Positions 41,386-49,748 of a stretch of 64,000 bases of DNA are shown piece after piece. The stretch is from CBDCFV01 sp965216425 (GTDB taxonomy: Bacteria > Chloroflexota > Dehalococcoidia > Lucifugimonadales > UBA3495), in the NCBI GenBank assembly GCA_965216425.1, contig CBDCFV010000004.1, positions 186,001 through 250,000 on the forward strand, read 5' to 3'. How positions within the stretch are numbered: the stretch's first letter is position 1; the number at the start of each line of letters is the position of its first letter. The translations under genes were made by a program, and so were the position numbers. Under the pieces are notes generated by a model that was not told where the DNA came from, did not search any database, and worked only from the letters and a program-made list of their open reading frames with translations.

Positions 41386-42519
41386 GTGGCCAACTTGACC
41401 AGAGAGATAATCGCCAACGTTCCCCGGCTGGATCAGCACTTGGACGAGCAGGGCTGCTCTGCGTTGGTGCTGCGTTCCGGCAAAAATTTCACCTACCTGT
41501 CGGGGTTCGTCTACCCGGGCACCTTGGCCCGTCACTTGGACTTTCCCGATTCGCCTCGCGAAGTGCTCCTCGTGTGGCCTCGCCGGGGTGATCCAGTGCT
41601 GATTTTGAACAGTTTCTCCGCACCCTTGGCCCGCCGGGACTCCTGGCTTCAGACCATCGAGACTTATGACGATTACGCCGAGTCGCCCTATGAGAAGGCG
41701 GCGGAGGTGTTGAAGCGCATGGGGCTGGACCGGGAAACGGTCGGATTCGAAAAGAGCTACTTGAGCGCCCTGCGATGGGAGGAGATTCAACGGCTTCTCC
41801 CCGGCGTCGATGCCATTGATTGCACCGACCTGATGGATCGCGTCCGCTGGATAAAGACCCCGGCTGAGGTCCGGTTGCTGGAGGAAGGCGCGGAGATACT
41901 GGACGACGCCTACTTGGAAGTGTTTCCAACGGTGCGGGAAGGCGACACCGAGCGCGAGGTGCACAGCCGCATCGTAGAGAGTTGCATCCGCAGGGGCGCG
42001 GGTTGGGTCCACGGAATCCTGAACTCCAACAGGAACACGGTGGCTTACGGCGGCGAGGGTGATATGGCCTTTGCCAAGGGGGATATCATCCGCAACGACT
42101 ACGTGTCCTATTACCAAGGCTACCCCGGACACCAGTCCCGTACCGTGGTGGTCGGCCCTCCATCCCAAGAGCAAAAGGACACCTACCGGGTGATGCTGGA
42201 CATCTACCGGGCGACCATCGACCAATGCCAGGTTGGCGCAGTCGCCAGCGACATCCACAAGTTTGCCACAGAGCAATTTCGGGAACATGGCTACCAAGGT
42301 CGGGTTGCATTGGCCGGCCACAGCGTGGGCGCTTGGTGGCACCAACAGGCCCCCTACTTGGTGCCCAGTTGCCATGAGCGGCTGGAAGAGGGTATGGTCA
42401 TCGCCATGGAGCCCCATGTCGACTACTGGCATCTCCAGGACATGATATTGATTACCCCGGACGGCCCCCGCCTTTTGTCGCCCAAGTTCAACACCGACGA
42501 GATGCTCGTTGTAGGCTGA
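41386..42519 (+). CDS. M24-family (Xaa-Pro peptidase/creatinase-like) protein with altered metal ligands
   Basis: 377 residues from a GTG with GGAGGT upstream. The N-terminal creatinase domain (LDQHLDEQGCSALVLRSGKN) and C-terminal pita-bread domain are complete. Of the five usual metal ligands, the first Asp (IIRNDYVSYYQG), the His (AGHSVGAWWHQQAP) and one Glu (VIAMEPHV) are kept, but the second Asp is His (YPGHQSRT where Asp is expected) and the last Glu is Gln (WHLQDMILIT). This suggests a single-metal or metal-free enzyme like creatinase rather than a standard aminopeptidase. Operon with the MBL gene. Confidence 0.85.
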   Translation: MANLTREIIANVPRLDQHLDEQGCSALVLRSGKNFTYLSGFVYPGTLARHLDFPDSPREVLLVWPRRGDPVLILNSFSAPLARRDSWLQTIETYDDYAESPYEKAAEVLKRMGLDRETVGFEKSYLSALRWEEIQRLLPGVDAIDCTDLMDRVRWIKTPAEVRLLEEGAEILDDAYLEVFPTVREGDTEREVHSRIVESCIRRGAGWVHGILNSNRNTVAYGGEGDMAFAKGDIIRNDYVSYYQGYPGHQSRTVVVGPPSQEQKDTYRVMLDIYRATIDQCQVGAVASDIHKFATEQFREHGYQGRVALAGHSVGAWWHQQAPYLVPSCHERLEEGMVIAMEPHVDYWHLQDMILITPDGPRLLSPKFNTDEMLVVG

Positions 42520-42560
42520 AACGCCTCGCTATCAACATACGTCACAAGTGGAGCAATAAC

Positions 42561-43013
42561 ATGCCAGACGGAAATTTCACCTCCTGGGTGCATGGTTGCA
42601 GTATGCAGATTGAATACCCTAACCGGATCACCTCAGTGCGCCACACCGGCCCGTTCGTGCGCATAGAGGGCGCGGAAGGGCAGAACACTTGGGTCCACTT
42701 CCCTATACCGACTCCGGCTGTGGTGAACGGCGCCAGGAGCCGCGTGGACGCCGCCTTGGTGAGCTTCAGGACTAGGTCTCACGCCAAGGTGCACGAGGTC
42801 ATCGTTTACGACGGCGAGAAACGCATCGCCGAGCACATGGACCTTGACCTGGACGGAGACCACTTGGACGCCAAGTTTGACGTGTCCGGTAACCCGGAAG
42901 TTGAAAAGGGCATCAACATTACGGTCGGCGTCCAGTTCGGCAACAACGCCCCCGACGTTCGGGCCATGCAGATAGAAATCGTCGGCGCTGGGATAGAGTT
43001 CCTGGGCAACTAG
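42561..43013 (+). CDS. hypothetical protein (DUF6623-like)
   Basis: 150 residues, beta-rich. Segments TSWVHGCSMQIEYPNRITSV, WVHFPIPTPAVVNG and the VHEVIVYDGEKRIAEHMDLD with GDH motif match my recollection of DUF6623, a family of unknown function. GTGGAG precedes the ATG. Follows the M24-like gene by 41 bp and may belong to the same transcript. Confidence 0.65.
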   Translation: MPDGNFTSWVHGCSMQIEYPNRITSVRHTGPFVRIEGAEGQNTWVHFPIPTPAVVNGARSRVDAALVSFRTRSHAKVHEVIVYDGEKRIAEHMDLDLDGDHLDAKFDVSGNPEVEKGINITVGVQFGNNAPDVRAMQIEIVGAGIEFLGN

Positions 43014-43031
43014 TCCGGCGCATCGGTGCGC

Positions 43032-44300
43032 CTACAGGCCGGCGACGCTGAACACCCAGCCCAGCACGCCCGCGCCCGCGATAGCGAACGGCGCGGGGAC
43101 TCTGAAAAACGCCACCGCCCCAAAGGCCAGTACGGCGATGGTTGCGCTTGAGGGACCCGTAACCGCCCGGTCCCAGAGCAGAAAGACCGCTGCAACCACC
43201 AGCCCGATTGCGGTGGCGTTCACGCCGGTCAGGATTGCGTGGACTACCTGTTGCCGGCGTACCCGCTCCCAGAAGGGCAGTACCGCGTAAATTACCAGCA
43301 CACCGGGCAGAAAAAGCCCTCCCACGGCGATAAACGCCCCGGTGACTCCTCCGGCCACTGCTCCCAGATAGGCGCTGAAGCTGAACATTGGCCCGGGCAA
43401 TGCCAGCATAAGAGCAAACCCGTCCAGGAATTGTTCCTCGGTCACCCACCCCGGATTGACAACCTCGGTCAGCAACATCGGCAGGACCACTTGTCCGCCG
43501 CCGAAGATTAACGACCCCATGCGGTAGAAGGATTCGGCCCACTGGAGAAGCTGCCAATCGAAGGCCAACCGGGCCAGAATAAGCCCAACCAGCAGTCCTA
43601 AGAATATGGTGAGGAGTGCAGCCCCGGCCCACGTGGATATACCCAGGGTTGCCAAGGGCTTATCCGACCCATTGTCGAGGGAAGCGCTATCTTGGTTCCG
43701 AAGGGCAATCCCTGTCACTACCCCTCCGAGAGCCAGAACGGCCGGAAAAACCCAGGGCTCTCTCCAGAGAATGGCCGCCGCAGTCCCCAGGAGCATCAGA
43801 GCTATGGTCAACCGGGTGGTCACCACGGCCCGCCCCAACCTCCATGCCGCCACCGCGACCAAGGCCACTGCGCCCGGTTGGACCCCTTCCAACCAAGCCG
43901 GCCGGGACTCGCCGGGGAATTGGGCCGCTCCCAGTCCCGCCAGCATCATGATCGCGACTGCGGGGTACAGGAAGCAGATTAAAGCTATCAGGCCGCCCAA
44001 AGGCCCGGCGCGGGCCGTGCCCACGGCCACCACCATTTGAGTGGAAGTTGGGCCGGGAAGTCCCTGGCCCAGTCCCAGAAGCTCGGCAAACCGTCGTTCG
44101 TCGAGCCACTGGCGTCTCACCACGAACTGCTCGTGAAGCAGGGCGATGTGGGCTTGAGGCCCGCCGAAAGCAATCCATCCCAAGGGCAAAAACGACCACC
44201 CCACCTGCGCCAGACGGCGCAAGAGTGACGATGCCTGAGCGGCTTCATCGCCCAAGGCTGCTTCGCCATCGCTTGTGTTATGAGAGGACGGTTGAGACAT
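43032..44300 (-). CDS. chrA: chromate transporter (ChrA, two-domain form)
   Basis: 422 residues with about ten to twelve membrane spans in two homologous halves. The CHR motifs are seen in each half: WIAFGGPQAHIALLHEQF with GLPGPTSTQMV in the first, and GSLIFGGGQVVLPMLLTEVV with ALPGPMFSFSAY in the second. The protein expels chromate from the cell; homologues in chromate-free settings may move other anions such as sulfate. Convergent with the DUF6623-like gene. Confidence 0.93.
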   Translation of the reverse strand: MSQPSSHNTSDGEAALGDEAAQASSLLRRLAQVGWSFLPLGWIAFGGPQAHIALLHEQFVVRRQWLDERRFAELLGLGQGLPGPTSTQMVVAVGTARAGPLGGLIALICFLYPAVAIMMLAGLGAAQFPGESRPAWLEGVQPGAVALVAVAAWRLGRAVVTTRLTIALMLLGTAAAILWREPWVFPAVLALGGVVTGIALRNQDSASLDNGSDKPLATLGISTWAGAALLTIFLGLLVGLILARLAFDWQLLQWAESFYRMGSLIFGGGQVVLPMLLTEVVNPGWVTEEQFLDGFALMLALPGPMFSFSAYLGAVAGGVTGAFIAVGGLFLPGVLVIYAVLPFWERVRRQQVVHAILTGVNATAIGLVVAAVFLLWDRAVTGPSSATIAVLAFGAVAFFRVPAPFAIAGAGVLGWVFSVAGL

Positions 44301-44634
44301 ATTTGCCAGTATCCTTTAGCGCCAGAGCAATCGCGTTATAAAGTTTTGCGGGCCATTTAATCCCCCGTCTTCACGGGGGCAGGCGTCATTCCCGCCTTCG
44401 CGGGAATCCACACTGTCTCCAATATGCAAATTCACCCTTTCCAACGACTATGGATTCCCGTTTCCATGGCAATGACGGAAGGTTCTGCGGCAGATTTGGC
44501 CTGTCTGGTGCACTGATAGTTAAAACGCGATTGCCCTGTCCTTTTGCGCGGCTTGCCGATGCTGCCGCAGGATGATACTTTACCTGCACACTGTGGTTAG
44601 ATAGCATGTGGATATTACGGGTCAAGGAGTTGGA
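44301..44634. other. intergenic with two adjacent palindromes
   Basis: Holds 'cccccgtcttcacggggg' (44363-44380) next to the REP-like 'cattcccgccttcgcgggaatc' (about 44387-44409). The ALDH and chrA promoters must lie here; no consensus site stands out. Confidence 0.55.
44387..44409. repeat. REP-like palindrome
   Basis: Canonical copy with perfect 'ttcccgc..gcgggaa' arms, part of the dispersed family. Confidence 0.65.
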
Positions 44635-46131
44635 ATGGCAACTACGCAAATCACTACTCACAAGAACTTTATCGGTGGGCAATGGCTGGAGTCGGTCTCC
44701 GGGCGTACCTACCAGGTCTACAACCCCGCCAGAAAGACCGAGACGGTAGGAGGATTCCAGACCTCCAACCTGGAGGATGCGGCCGCAGCGGTTGCGGCCG
44801 CCAAGGAGGCCGCAGCGGGTTGGGCCAATACGCCCGCGCCGGTGCGCGCCAGTGTGCTGTTCAAGGCGCTGGAAATCATGGCACGGCGGGGCGACGAGAT
44901 TGCCCGCACCATCACCGCCGAAGAGGGGAAGCCAATAGGCGATGCCCAAGGCGAAGTGAAGCGGGCGATGAACATCATCGAATACGCTGCGGGTGAGGGC
45001 CGGCGGATGTTCGGTTACACCACGCCTTCCGAGTTGCCCAATACCGTCGCCTACACCATCAAGCGTCCCTTGGGTGTGGTGGCGATTATAACGCCGTGGA
45101 ACTTCCCCATTGCTATTCCTGCTTGGAAGATCGCCCCGGCGCTCATCTGCGGCAACGCACTGGTATTCAAGCCAGCGTCATCCACGCCTTTGTCCGCGGT
45201 GAAGCTTGTGGAAGTGTTCGAGGAGGCGGGTATTCCCCCCGGAGTCCTTAATCTCATTACCGGCCCTGGAGCGCAGGTTGGCAACGCCTTGGTGGAACAC
45301 CCCGATGTCGCCGGCATTTCCTTTACCGGGTCAACTGAAATCGGCACCGACTTATACACCACAGGAGCCAGGAAGCTGAAGAAAGTCCAAGCCGAGATGG
45401 GCGGCAAGAACGCGGTCATCCTGTTGGCCGACGCCGACATGGAAAAGGCATTGGGCGGAATAGTCCAGGGTGCGTTCGGCTCCACCGGGCAGCGTTGCAC
45501 CGCCACCAGCCGGGTCATCGTGGAGGAAGAGGTCTACGACGAGTTTGTGGACAACCTTGTAGACCGTACCAGCAAGCTGAGGATTGGCGACGGTATTAAC
45601 CCCGACGTGGACGTTTCTCCTTTGTCCAGCCAGAGCCAGTATGACAAGGTGCTGGAATACATCGGTATAGGCGCCGAGGAAGGGGCGAACCTGGCTTACG
45701 GCGGACGGGGACTAACGGGAGCCGAATACGACCAAGGCTTCTACGTTGAGCCCACGGTATTCACCGACGTATCTCCCGACATGCGGATTGCCAAAGAAGA
45801 GATATTTGGCCCGGTGCTGACGGTGTTCAAAGCCAAGGACCTGGAGGACGCTGTCCGGATATCCAACAGCGTCGAGTTCGGCCTATCCTCGTCGGTCTAC
45901 ACCAAGGACCTGACTCGGGCATTCGAGTACATCAATACCGTTGAGGCTGGGATGGTCCACGTCAACGCGCCTACTCTGGGCGGAGAAGTGCACCTGCCCT
46001 TCGGCGGCCTGAAGGCGTCGGGAGTCGGCCAGCGAGAGCAGGGCACCGAGGCGTTCGACTTCTTCACCGAAACGATAACCGTCTACATAGACCACGCGGC
46101 AGCCGCCACGGAGAGGGCGCGGTTTATTTAG
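44635..46131 (+). CDS. aldehyde dehydrogenase (NAD(P)-dependent)
   Basis: 498 residues from the ATG at 44635, which has AAGGAG 5 bases upstream; a GTG nine codons earlier has none. Catalytic Cys288 lies in STGQRCTATSR and the general-base Glu in QAEMGGKNAVIL. The NAD-binding ITPWNFPIAIPAWKIAPAL and FTGSTEIGT, and the C-terminal HLPFGGLKASGVGQRE, are standard. It oxidises an aldehyde to the acid; similarity of the end region is to ketoglutarate-semialdehyde/succinate-semialdehyde type enzymes but the substrate is uncertain. Confidence 0.95.
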   Translation: MATTQITTHKNFIGGQWLESVSGRTYQVYNPARKTETVGGFQTSNLEDAAAAVAAAKEAAAGWANTPAPVRASVLFKALEIMARRGDEIARTITAEEGKPIGDAQGEVKRAMNIIEYAAGEGRRMFGYTTPSELPNTVAYTIKRPLGVVAIITPWNFPIAIPAWKIAPALICGNALVFKPASSTPLSAVKLVEVFEEAGIPPGVLNLITGPGAQVGNALVEHPDVAGISFTGSTEIGTDLYTTGARKLKKVQAEMGGKNAVILLADADMEKALGGIVQGAFGSTGQRCTATSRVIVEEEVYDEFVDNLVDRTSKLRIGDGINPDVDVSPLSSQSQYDKVLEYIGIGAEEGANLAYGGRGLTGAEYDQGFYVEPTVFTDVSPDMRIAKEEIFGPVLTVFKAKDLEDAVRISNSVEFGLSSSVYTKDLTRAFEYINTVEAGMVHVNAPTLGGEVHLPFGGLKASGVGQREQGTEAFDFFTETITVYIDHAAAATERARFI

Positions 46132-46146
46132 GGGACAAGGCGGCAA

Positions 46147-46656
46147 GTGCGACCCATCTTTGACGCTGGAGGCGGCTACCTTCGTGGAGGCTCTATCGAG
46201 CTATCGACCAAGATTGGCCAGTCCATCCCAAACGAACAAGCGGCCCAGCTACCCCGCGTAAGGATGGAAGCTGCGCGGGATAACGTTCTCAGTCACCACC
46301 CCACCGCGGTCGAGCGGTCGTTGAGTAGTGAGTACAATTGCATGGGGATGGCCTTTGCAGCGAGGCGCACCTGGATTGACCTCGCCGTGTTGGGAATAAT
46401 CCTGCGCGGAGATAGTTATCGGAGGGTCTAGGAGGAATCGTAGCTTGCGGTGGGTGATGTGGTGGTTTACCGTAACCGGAACGGCCCAGTATCCCATGTT
46501 GGCGTCATTTTCTCCATTGGTCTGTATGGACCAGATGGGACCCGGAAGGTTGTTGTGCTGAGCCAATGGGGATTAGACGGCGAATATTTCCACGAGATTG
46601 ATGACGTTAACCCACATCTCGGTGAACCAGCCGACTATTGCACGGACAGGAAATGA
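46147..46656 (+). pseudogene. broken gene for a small CHAP/DUF7689-like protein (two in-frame TAG codons)
   Basis: One continuous frame reads SSEYNCMGMAFAARRTWIDL, then SYRRV-stop-EES-stop-LAVGDVVVYRN, then GPVSHVGVIFSI. The YNC...G(D)xVVYRN...HVGV order is that of small cysteine/His proteins resembling CHAP/NlpC or DUF7689 families. The stops are TAG at 46429-46431 and 46441-46443. The downstream part could still restart at the GTG at 46450 (68 residues), but the Cys-bearing half is cut off. Its last codon overlaps the next gene (ATGA), so this was the first gene of a three-gene cassette. Confidence 0.7.
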
Positions 46657-47354
46657 ACTGGCAACAGGCCTTGGCGGAAATAGAGAGCGTCGAGTTCGAT
46701 GTTCAACTTAACGTAGTCAGCAGCTTTGGCCTTTTCCTAAACGCTGCACGGGATGAACCGGCTGTGACCGTCCTGTACCAAGCCATGCAAGCATCTGAAG
46801 AGGTATCGGACACGGTCCTGGAACGTGTCTGCGAGCTATCGACCCAGGATATAGACACCCGGTACGCAAACACGAACGACGCCGCTCTTACAGTGTATTT
46901 GTGGTTGTTGTGTCAAGCCGACACTACCCGTGCAACAGCCGCGGCTTTCCGTGTCATTCACGCCCCGAACTGCCATTATGCGTGGAAAATGTCGCAGTCG
47001 GTCCTGCTGCAAGCGTTGACCCCTGACCCAACCGAGGACATCCAGACAGGACATAATAGCAATGCAGGAGATGGCTGGGCCACTGGTGGCGCTTTCACTC
47101 AGCCCGCAGCAGCTTCCCAAATGTTCAACCTGCTGGCCCACATTCTGGACCATCAGACTCCACTGCCTAGTATCGTACCCACAAGGGAGGGAGGTGTTCA
47201 GGTTGAATGGCACCGAAATGGCGTTGACCTTGAGATTGAGTCCATGCTGTCGGGAGAGATTGAATTCTTCTTCAACGACCAATCTATAGAGTGTGAAGGG
47301 CAAGCTTGGGAAGAAATCGATAGGCTGGGCGAATTTGCGCGAGCAGTGATATAG
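46653..47354 (+). CDS. cassette gene 2: uncharacterised helical protein with beta C-terminal domain
   Basis: 233 residues from the ATG at 46653, which overlaps the preceding stop and has AGGAA upstream. The N-terminal two thirds are helical with no known motif. The C-terminal part (SIVPTREGGVQVEWHRNGVD, LEIESMLSGEIEFFF) is a conserved small beta domain that I recall from uncharacterised bacterial gene pairs, where it precedes a gene like the next one. Function unknown. Genes 2 and 3 are 13 bp apart. Confidence 0.65.
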   Translation: MNWQQALAEIESVEFDVQLNVVSSFGLFLNAARDEPAVTVLYQAMQASEEVSDTVLERVCELSTQDIDTRYANTNDAALTVYLWLLCQADTTRATAAAFRVIHAPNCHYAWKMSQSVLLQALTPDPTEDIQTGHNSNAGDGWATGGAFTQPAAASQMFNLLAHILDHQTPLPSIVPTREGGVQVEWHRNGVDLEIESMLSGEIEFFFNDQSIECEGQAWEEIDRLGEFARAVI

Positions 47355-47367
47355 GTCTCTGGAACCG

Positions 47368-47763
47368 TTGACTGACCTGATGACCACAGGCTATGGAGAC
47401 GACTCAGGCATTAACGACAACGAGACAGTTTTCCGATGGATACCCGCATCGTTGGTAGTGTTTGATGAGAACCTACGACGGTTCCGTCCATCGGCTCAAG
47501 CTTTCAGGCGGGGCGGTGTCAACGCGTCGTTCTTGGTGTATCTCCTCACTGACAACACACCGGACGAAGTCACCAACGAAGGATCGCAGCGATATTTGGT
47601 TCACCTGAGGGTGGGACTTCTGCGGGAACTCGGGCTGGGAATTGTCCGTGACCCAACCAGTGGTGGATCAGGCTATTGCGAGATAACGGGCCGGAAAACA
47701 AGGAGTACATTGAACCGGCTGGCCAAATGTGCCCAATGGGTCAAAGGGTATGCACCAGAGTAA
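47368..47763 (+). CDS. cassette gene 3: uncharacterised conserved protein
   Basis: Up to 131 residues from a TTG at 47368; the ATG at 47380 is an alternative start. The pattern FRWIPASLVVFDENLRRFRP, SAQAFRR...NASFLVYLL and GIVRDPT...YCEITGRKT..LNRLAK..QWVK resembles a widespread uncharacterised family that begins with R-R/W-I-P-P and ends with a G-K/R-K-T ... A-x-W motif. It occurs next to genes with the beta domain seen in gene 2. A defence, toxin/immunity or surface role is conceivable but unsupported. Confidence 0.65.
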   Translation: MTDLMTTGYGDDSGINDNETVFRWIPASLVVFDENLRRFRPSAQAFRRGGVNASFLVYLLTDNTPDEVTNEGSQRYLVHLRVGLLRELGLGIVRDPTSGGSGYCEITGRKTRSTLNRLAKCAQWVKGYAPE

Positions 47764-47790
47764 CGATCCTGCAAAAGCCGTTTAGAGCAA

Positions 47791-47826
47791 CAAAAAACCG
47801 GGCTGGCACATAACTGCCAGCCCGGT
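47791..47826 (-). terminator. rho-independent terminator of the BNR-repeat gene
   Basis: Perfect 12-bp stem ACCGGGCTGGCA/TGCCAGCCCGGT with a T-run on the minus strand (GGTTTTTTG). It lies between convergent transcription units and may act for both. Confidence 0.85.
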
Positions 47827-47854
47827 CTTACGTCTTGATATCCTTCTCGACGCT

Positions 47855-48838
47855 TTAGTCGGGCATTATCGCTACGGAGCGGATTTCGCCGAACTCCTTG
47901 TCCAACTTCTCCCAGGAATTCCCCCCATCGTTGCTCAAGTAAACATAACCGTACAGGCTGGCTGCGGCGATAACGTTGGGTACAGCCGCGTGGGTGCCAA
48001 ACCAGTAGACCACCGAGTTGGGGGCGACGGGCAACTCCGCAAGCTGCCAGGTCTGGCCGCCGTCCTTGGTGTGCTGGATCGTCCCGGTGATACCGGGGAT
48101 TGAATCGCCGTTGCCCACGAACATGGTGTTCGGGTCGTCGGCCTTCAGCAACACTCCCCGGCAGTAAGAGCGGGCGTCGTTCTCGTTGAACTTGGGGAAG
48201 TAGTGGTAGTCCCAGCTCTCCCCTTCATCGGTGCTGGTGGCAATGCCAAAGGGGCTGGTGCAGTAGATTGATGTCGTGGGCCCGGCGCTGAGGGCCATTC
48301 CGTGGATATCGCCGTGGAACGGGTCGGGGCCTAGGTCTGGAAGGTGGACCCAATTATCTCCGCCGTCCAGGCTCTTGTACACTCCGTCAACCTCAATGCC
48401 GGCCCATACGGTGCGGCTGTCACGCGGGTCAACTATCATGTTGGTGGTCCGCGGTATGCCGATGGGACAAGGGATATTCAACCCCAGGTCCAGCTGGTCC
48501 CATGTCCTTCCGCCGTCGCGGGACCGGAAAGCGTCCGGCCTGGTGCCTGCGAATATGACGTCGGGGTCCGACGGATCGACGGCTACCGACCAGATTTGCA
48601 GGCTCTCCATGGGCGATTCCAGCCTCTCCCACGTGGCCGCATTGTCTTCGCTGCGGAAAATGCCCAGGTCGGTCCCGGCCAGGATGGAGTGCGGGTTATC
48701 AGGGTAAACGCTCAAGGCCCGCACGTTGCACTCGGACGGTATGGGGTCGCGGATGCGGTCCCAAGTCTTTCCGCCGTTACTGGTGCGCGAAAGTCCACCG
48801 CCAACGGTTCCTACGCAAAGGGTATACCCTGCTGACAT
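47855..48838 (-). CDS. BNR/Asp-box repeat beta-propeller protein
   Basis: 327 residues, composed of repeats of the Asp-box form S-x-D-x-G-x-T-W (SNGGKTWDRI, SRDGGRTWDQL, SLDGGDNWVHL, STDEGESWDYH, TKDGGQTWQLA, SNDGGNSWEKL), each about 45-50 residues apart. This gives a six- or seven-bladed beta-propeller related to sialidases and YCF48-like proteins. No sialidase Arg triad or signal peptide is visible, so enzymatic activity is unlikely to be assignable. The ATG has GGAGG upstream. Confidence 0.85.
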   Translation of the reverse strand: MSAGYTLCVGTVGGGLSRTSNGGKTWDRIRDPIPSECNVRALSVYPDNPHSILAGTDLGIFRSEDNAATWERLESPMESLQIWSVAVDPSDPDVIFAGTRPDAFRSRDGGRTWDQLDLGLNIPCPIGIPRTTNMIVDPRDSRTVWAGIEVDGVYKSLDGGDNWVHLPDLGPDPFHGDIHGMALSAGPTTSIYCTSPFGIATSTDEGESWDYHYFPKFNENDARSYCRGVLLKADDPNTMFVGNGDSIPGITGTIQHTKDGGQTWQLAELPVAPNSVVYWFGTHAAVPNVIAAASLYGYVYLSNDGGNSWEKLDKEFGEIRSVAIMPD

Positions 48839-48934
48839 GAGCTTATCCTCCTTCTCGTTATGATCATGATTCGTGTCGGAGTATGCACGTATAATAGTCC
48901 GATTCGTAAGGAAAAGCTACGCGGGATGTCGGGA

Positions 48935-49333
48935 CTACAACGGTTGCCGGTTGCTGAACCCGGTGTTGGTTTCGTGCCAGAAACCGATCTGATCCTCTCC
49001 CCGGACCCAGCAAAGGAAGACCTCGCGGCCTTCACGGTATGAAGGGAAGTCCACCAGCCACTGGGAGAGGTCGCGCACTACGATACCGCGTTGGGCGACC
49101 TCTCGGAGTTGGGTCTGTAGTTGTTGAGTTAAACGGTCGACGGTGCGCTGCAAGTCCACTGCTTCCTGTTCCTTGCTGGAAGCGCCGTTGCCCCGCCTGA
49201 CGCGCAACAGGACCAGCAGTTCCTCCTGCCGGTTGGCCAACTCTTCCCGAACAGGCATCATGCCTTCCATGGTTTCCCGAAGCCAAGGCAGCATAGCATT
49301 GGCTTCTTCCAAGGTAAAATGGCGTCTTTCCAT
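48935..49333 (-). CDS. DUF2203-family protein
   Basis: 132 residues from the ATG at 49333. The sequence RHFTLEEANAMLPWLRETME, a coiled middle, RGIVVRDLSQWLVDFPSYRE and the end CWVRGEDQIGFWHETNTGFS match the DUF2203 family well. Function unknown; common in actinobacteria, Chloroflexota and cyanobacteria. The frame is open further upstream through a degenerate REP-like repeat and is not part of the gene. Confidence 0.85.
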   Translation of the reverse strand: MERRHFTLEEANAMLPWLRETMEGMMPVREELANRQEELLVLLRVRRGNGASSKEQEAVDLQRTVDRLTQQLQTQLREVAQRGIVVRDLSQWLVDFPSYREGREVFLCWVRGEDQIGFWHETNTGFSNRQPL

Positions 49334-49748
49334 AGCAGGTACAACTTTAACCCAACTCCGGTAATGTCGCCAGCGTTGCCAGTCCCGCCTCTCATCTGTC
49401 ATTCCAGTGAAGGCGTGAATCCACCGTACCGTCGCAGCTGGACAGAGACCACTTGAACCGGGACCCTGCCTACGGTGGCGGGCGTCCGTCACAGTTTGCG
49501 GACCTCTCAATCTCTGCCTGCCTATCTCCGCCACTGACATCCGCTTCTTCCCAAATCCTGTGTTGCTGCTTTATCATGGTTTCAGCCCCATATAGCGCCG
49601 TCGCAGGCATGGCTCCGAATCAGGTCTGCCGACTGGGGACAAGCAACACGGAATGACACATAAAGATGCGGAAGTGACCCGGACTTGACCCAAAATGGCA
49701 CAAAAATGACCCAGCGTCAGCCCCGCCGCCGAAGCTGAATGATACACA
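49334..49748. other. intergenic with repeat debris
   Basis: A degenerate REP-like palindrome lies near 49399-49425. From 49655 to 49790 a series of short related units ('aatgacaca', 'agtgaccc', 'aatggcaca') appears, perhaps the end of an old insertion sequence; no gene is supported. Confidence 0.4.

Noticed and set aside
40510..42432. 640-codon open frame on the minus strand
   Set aside because: It is antisense to the MBL and M24-like genes, which have clear domains and ribosome sites; long antisense frames are expected in GC-rich coding DNA.
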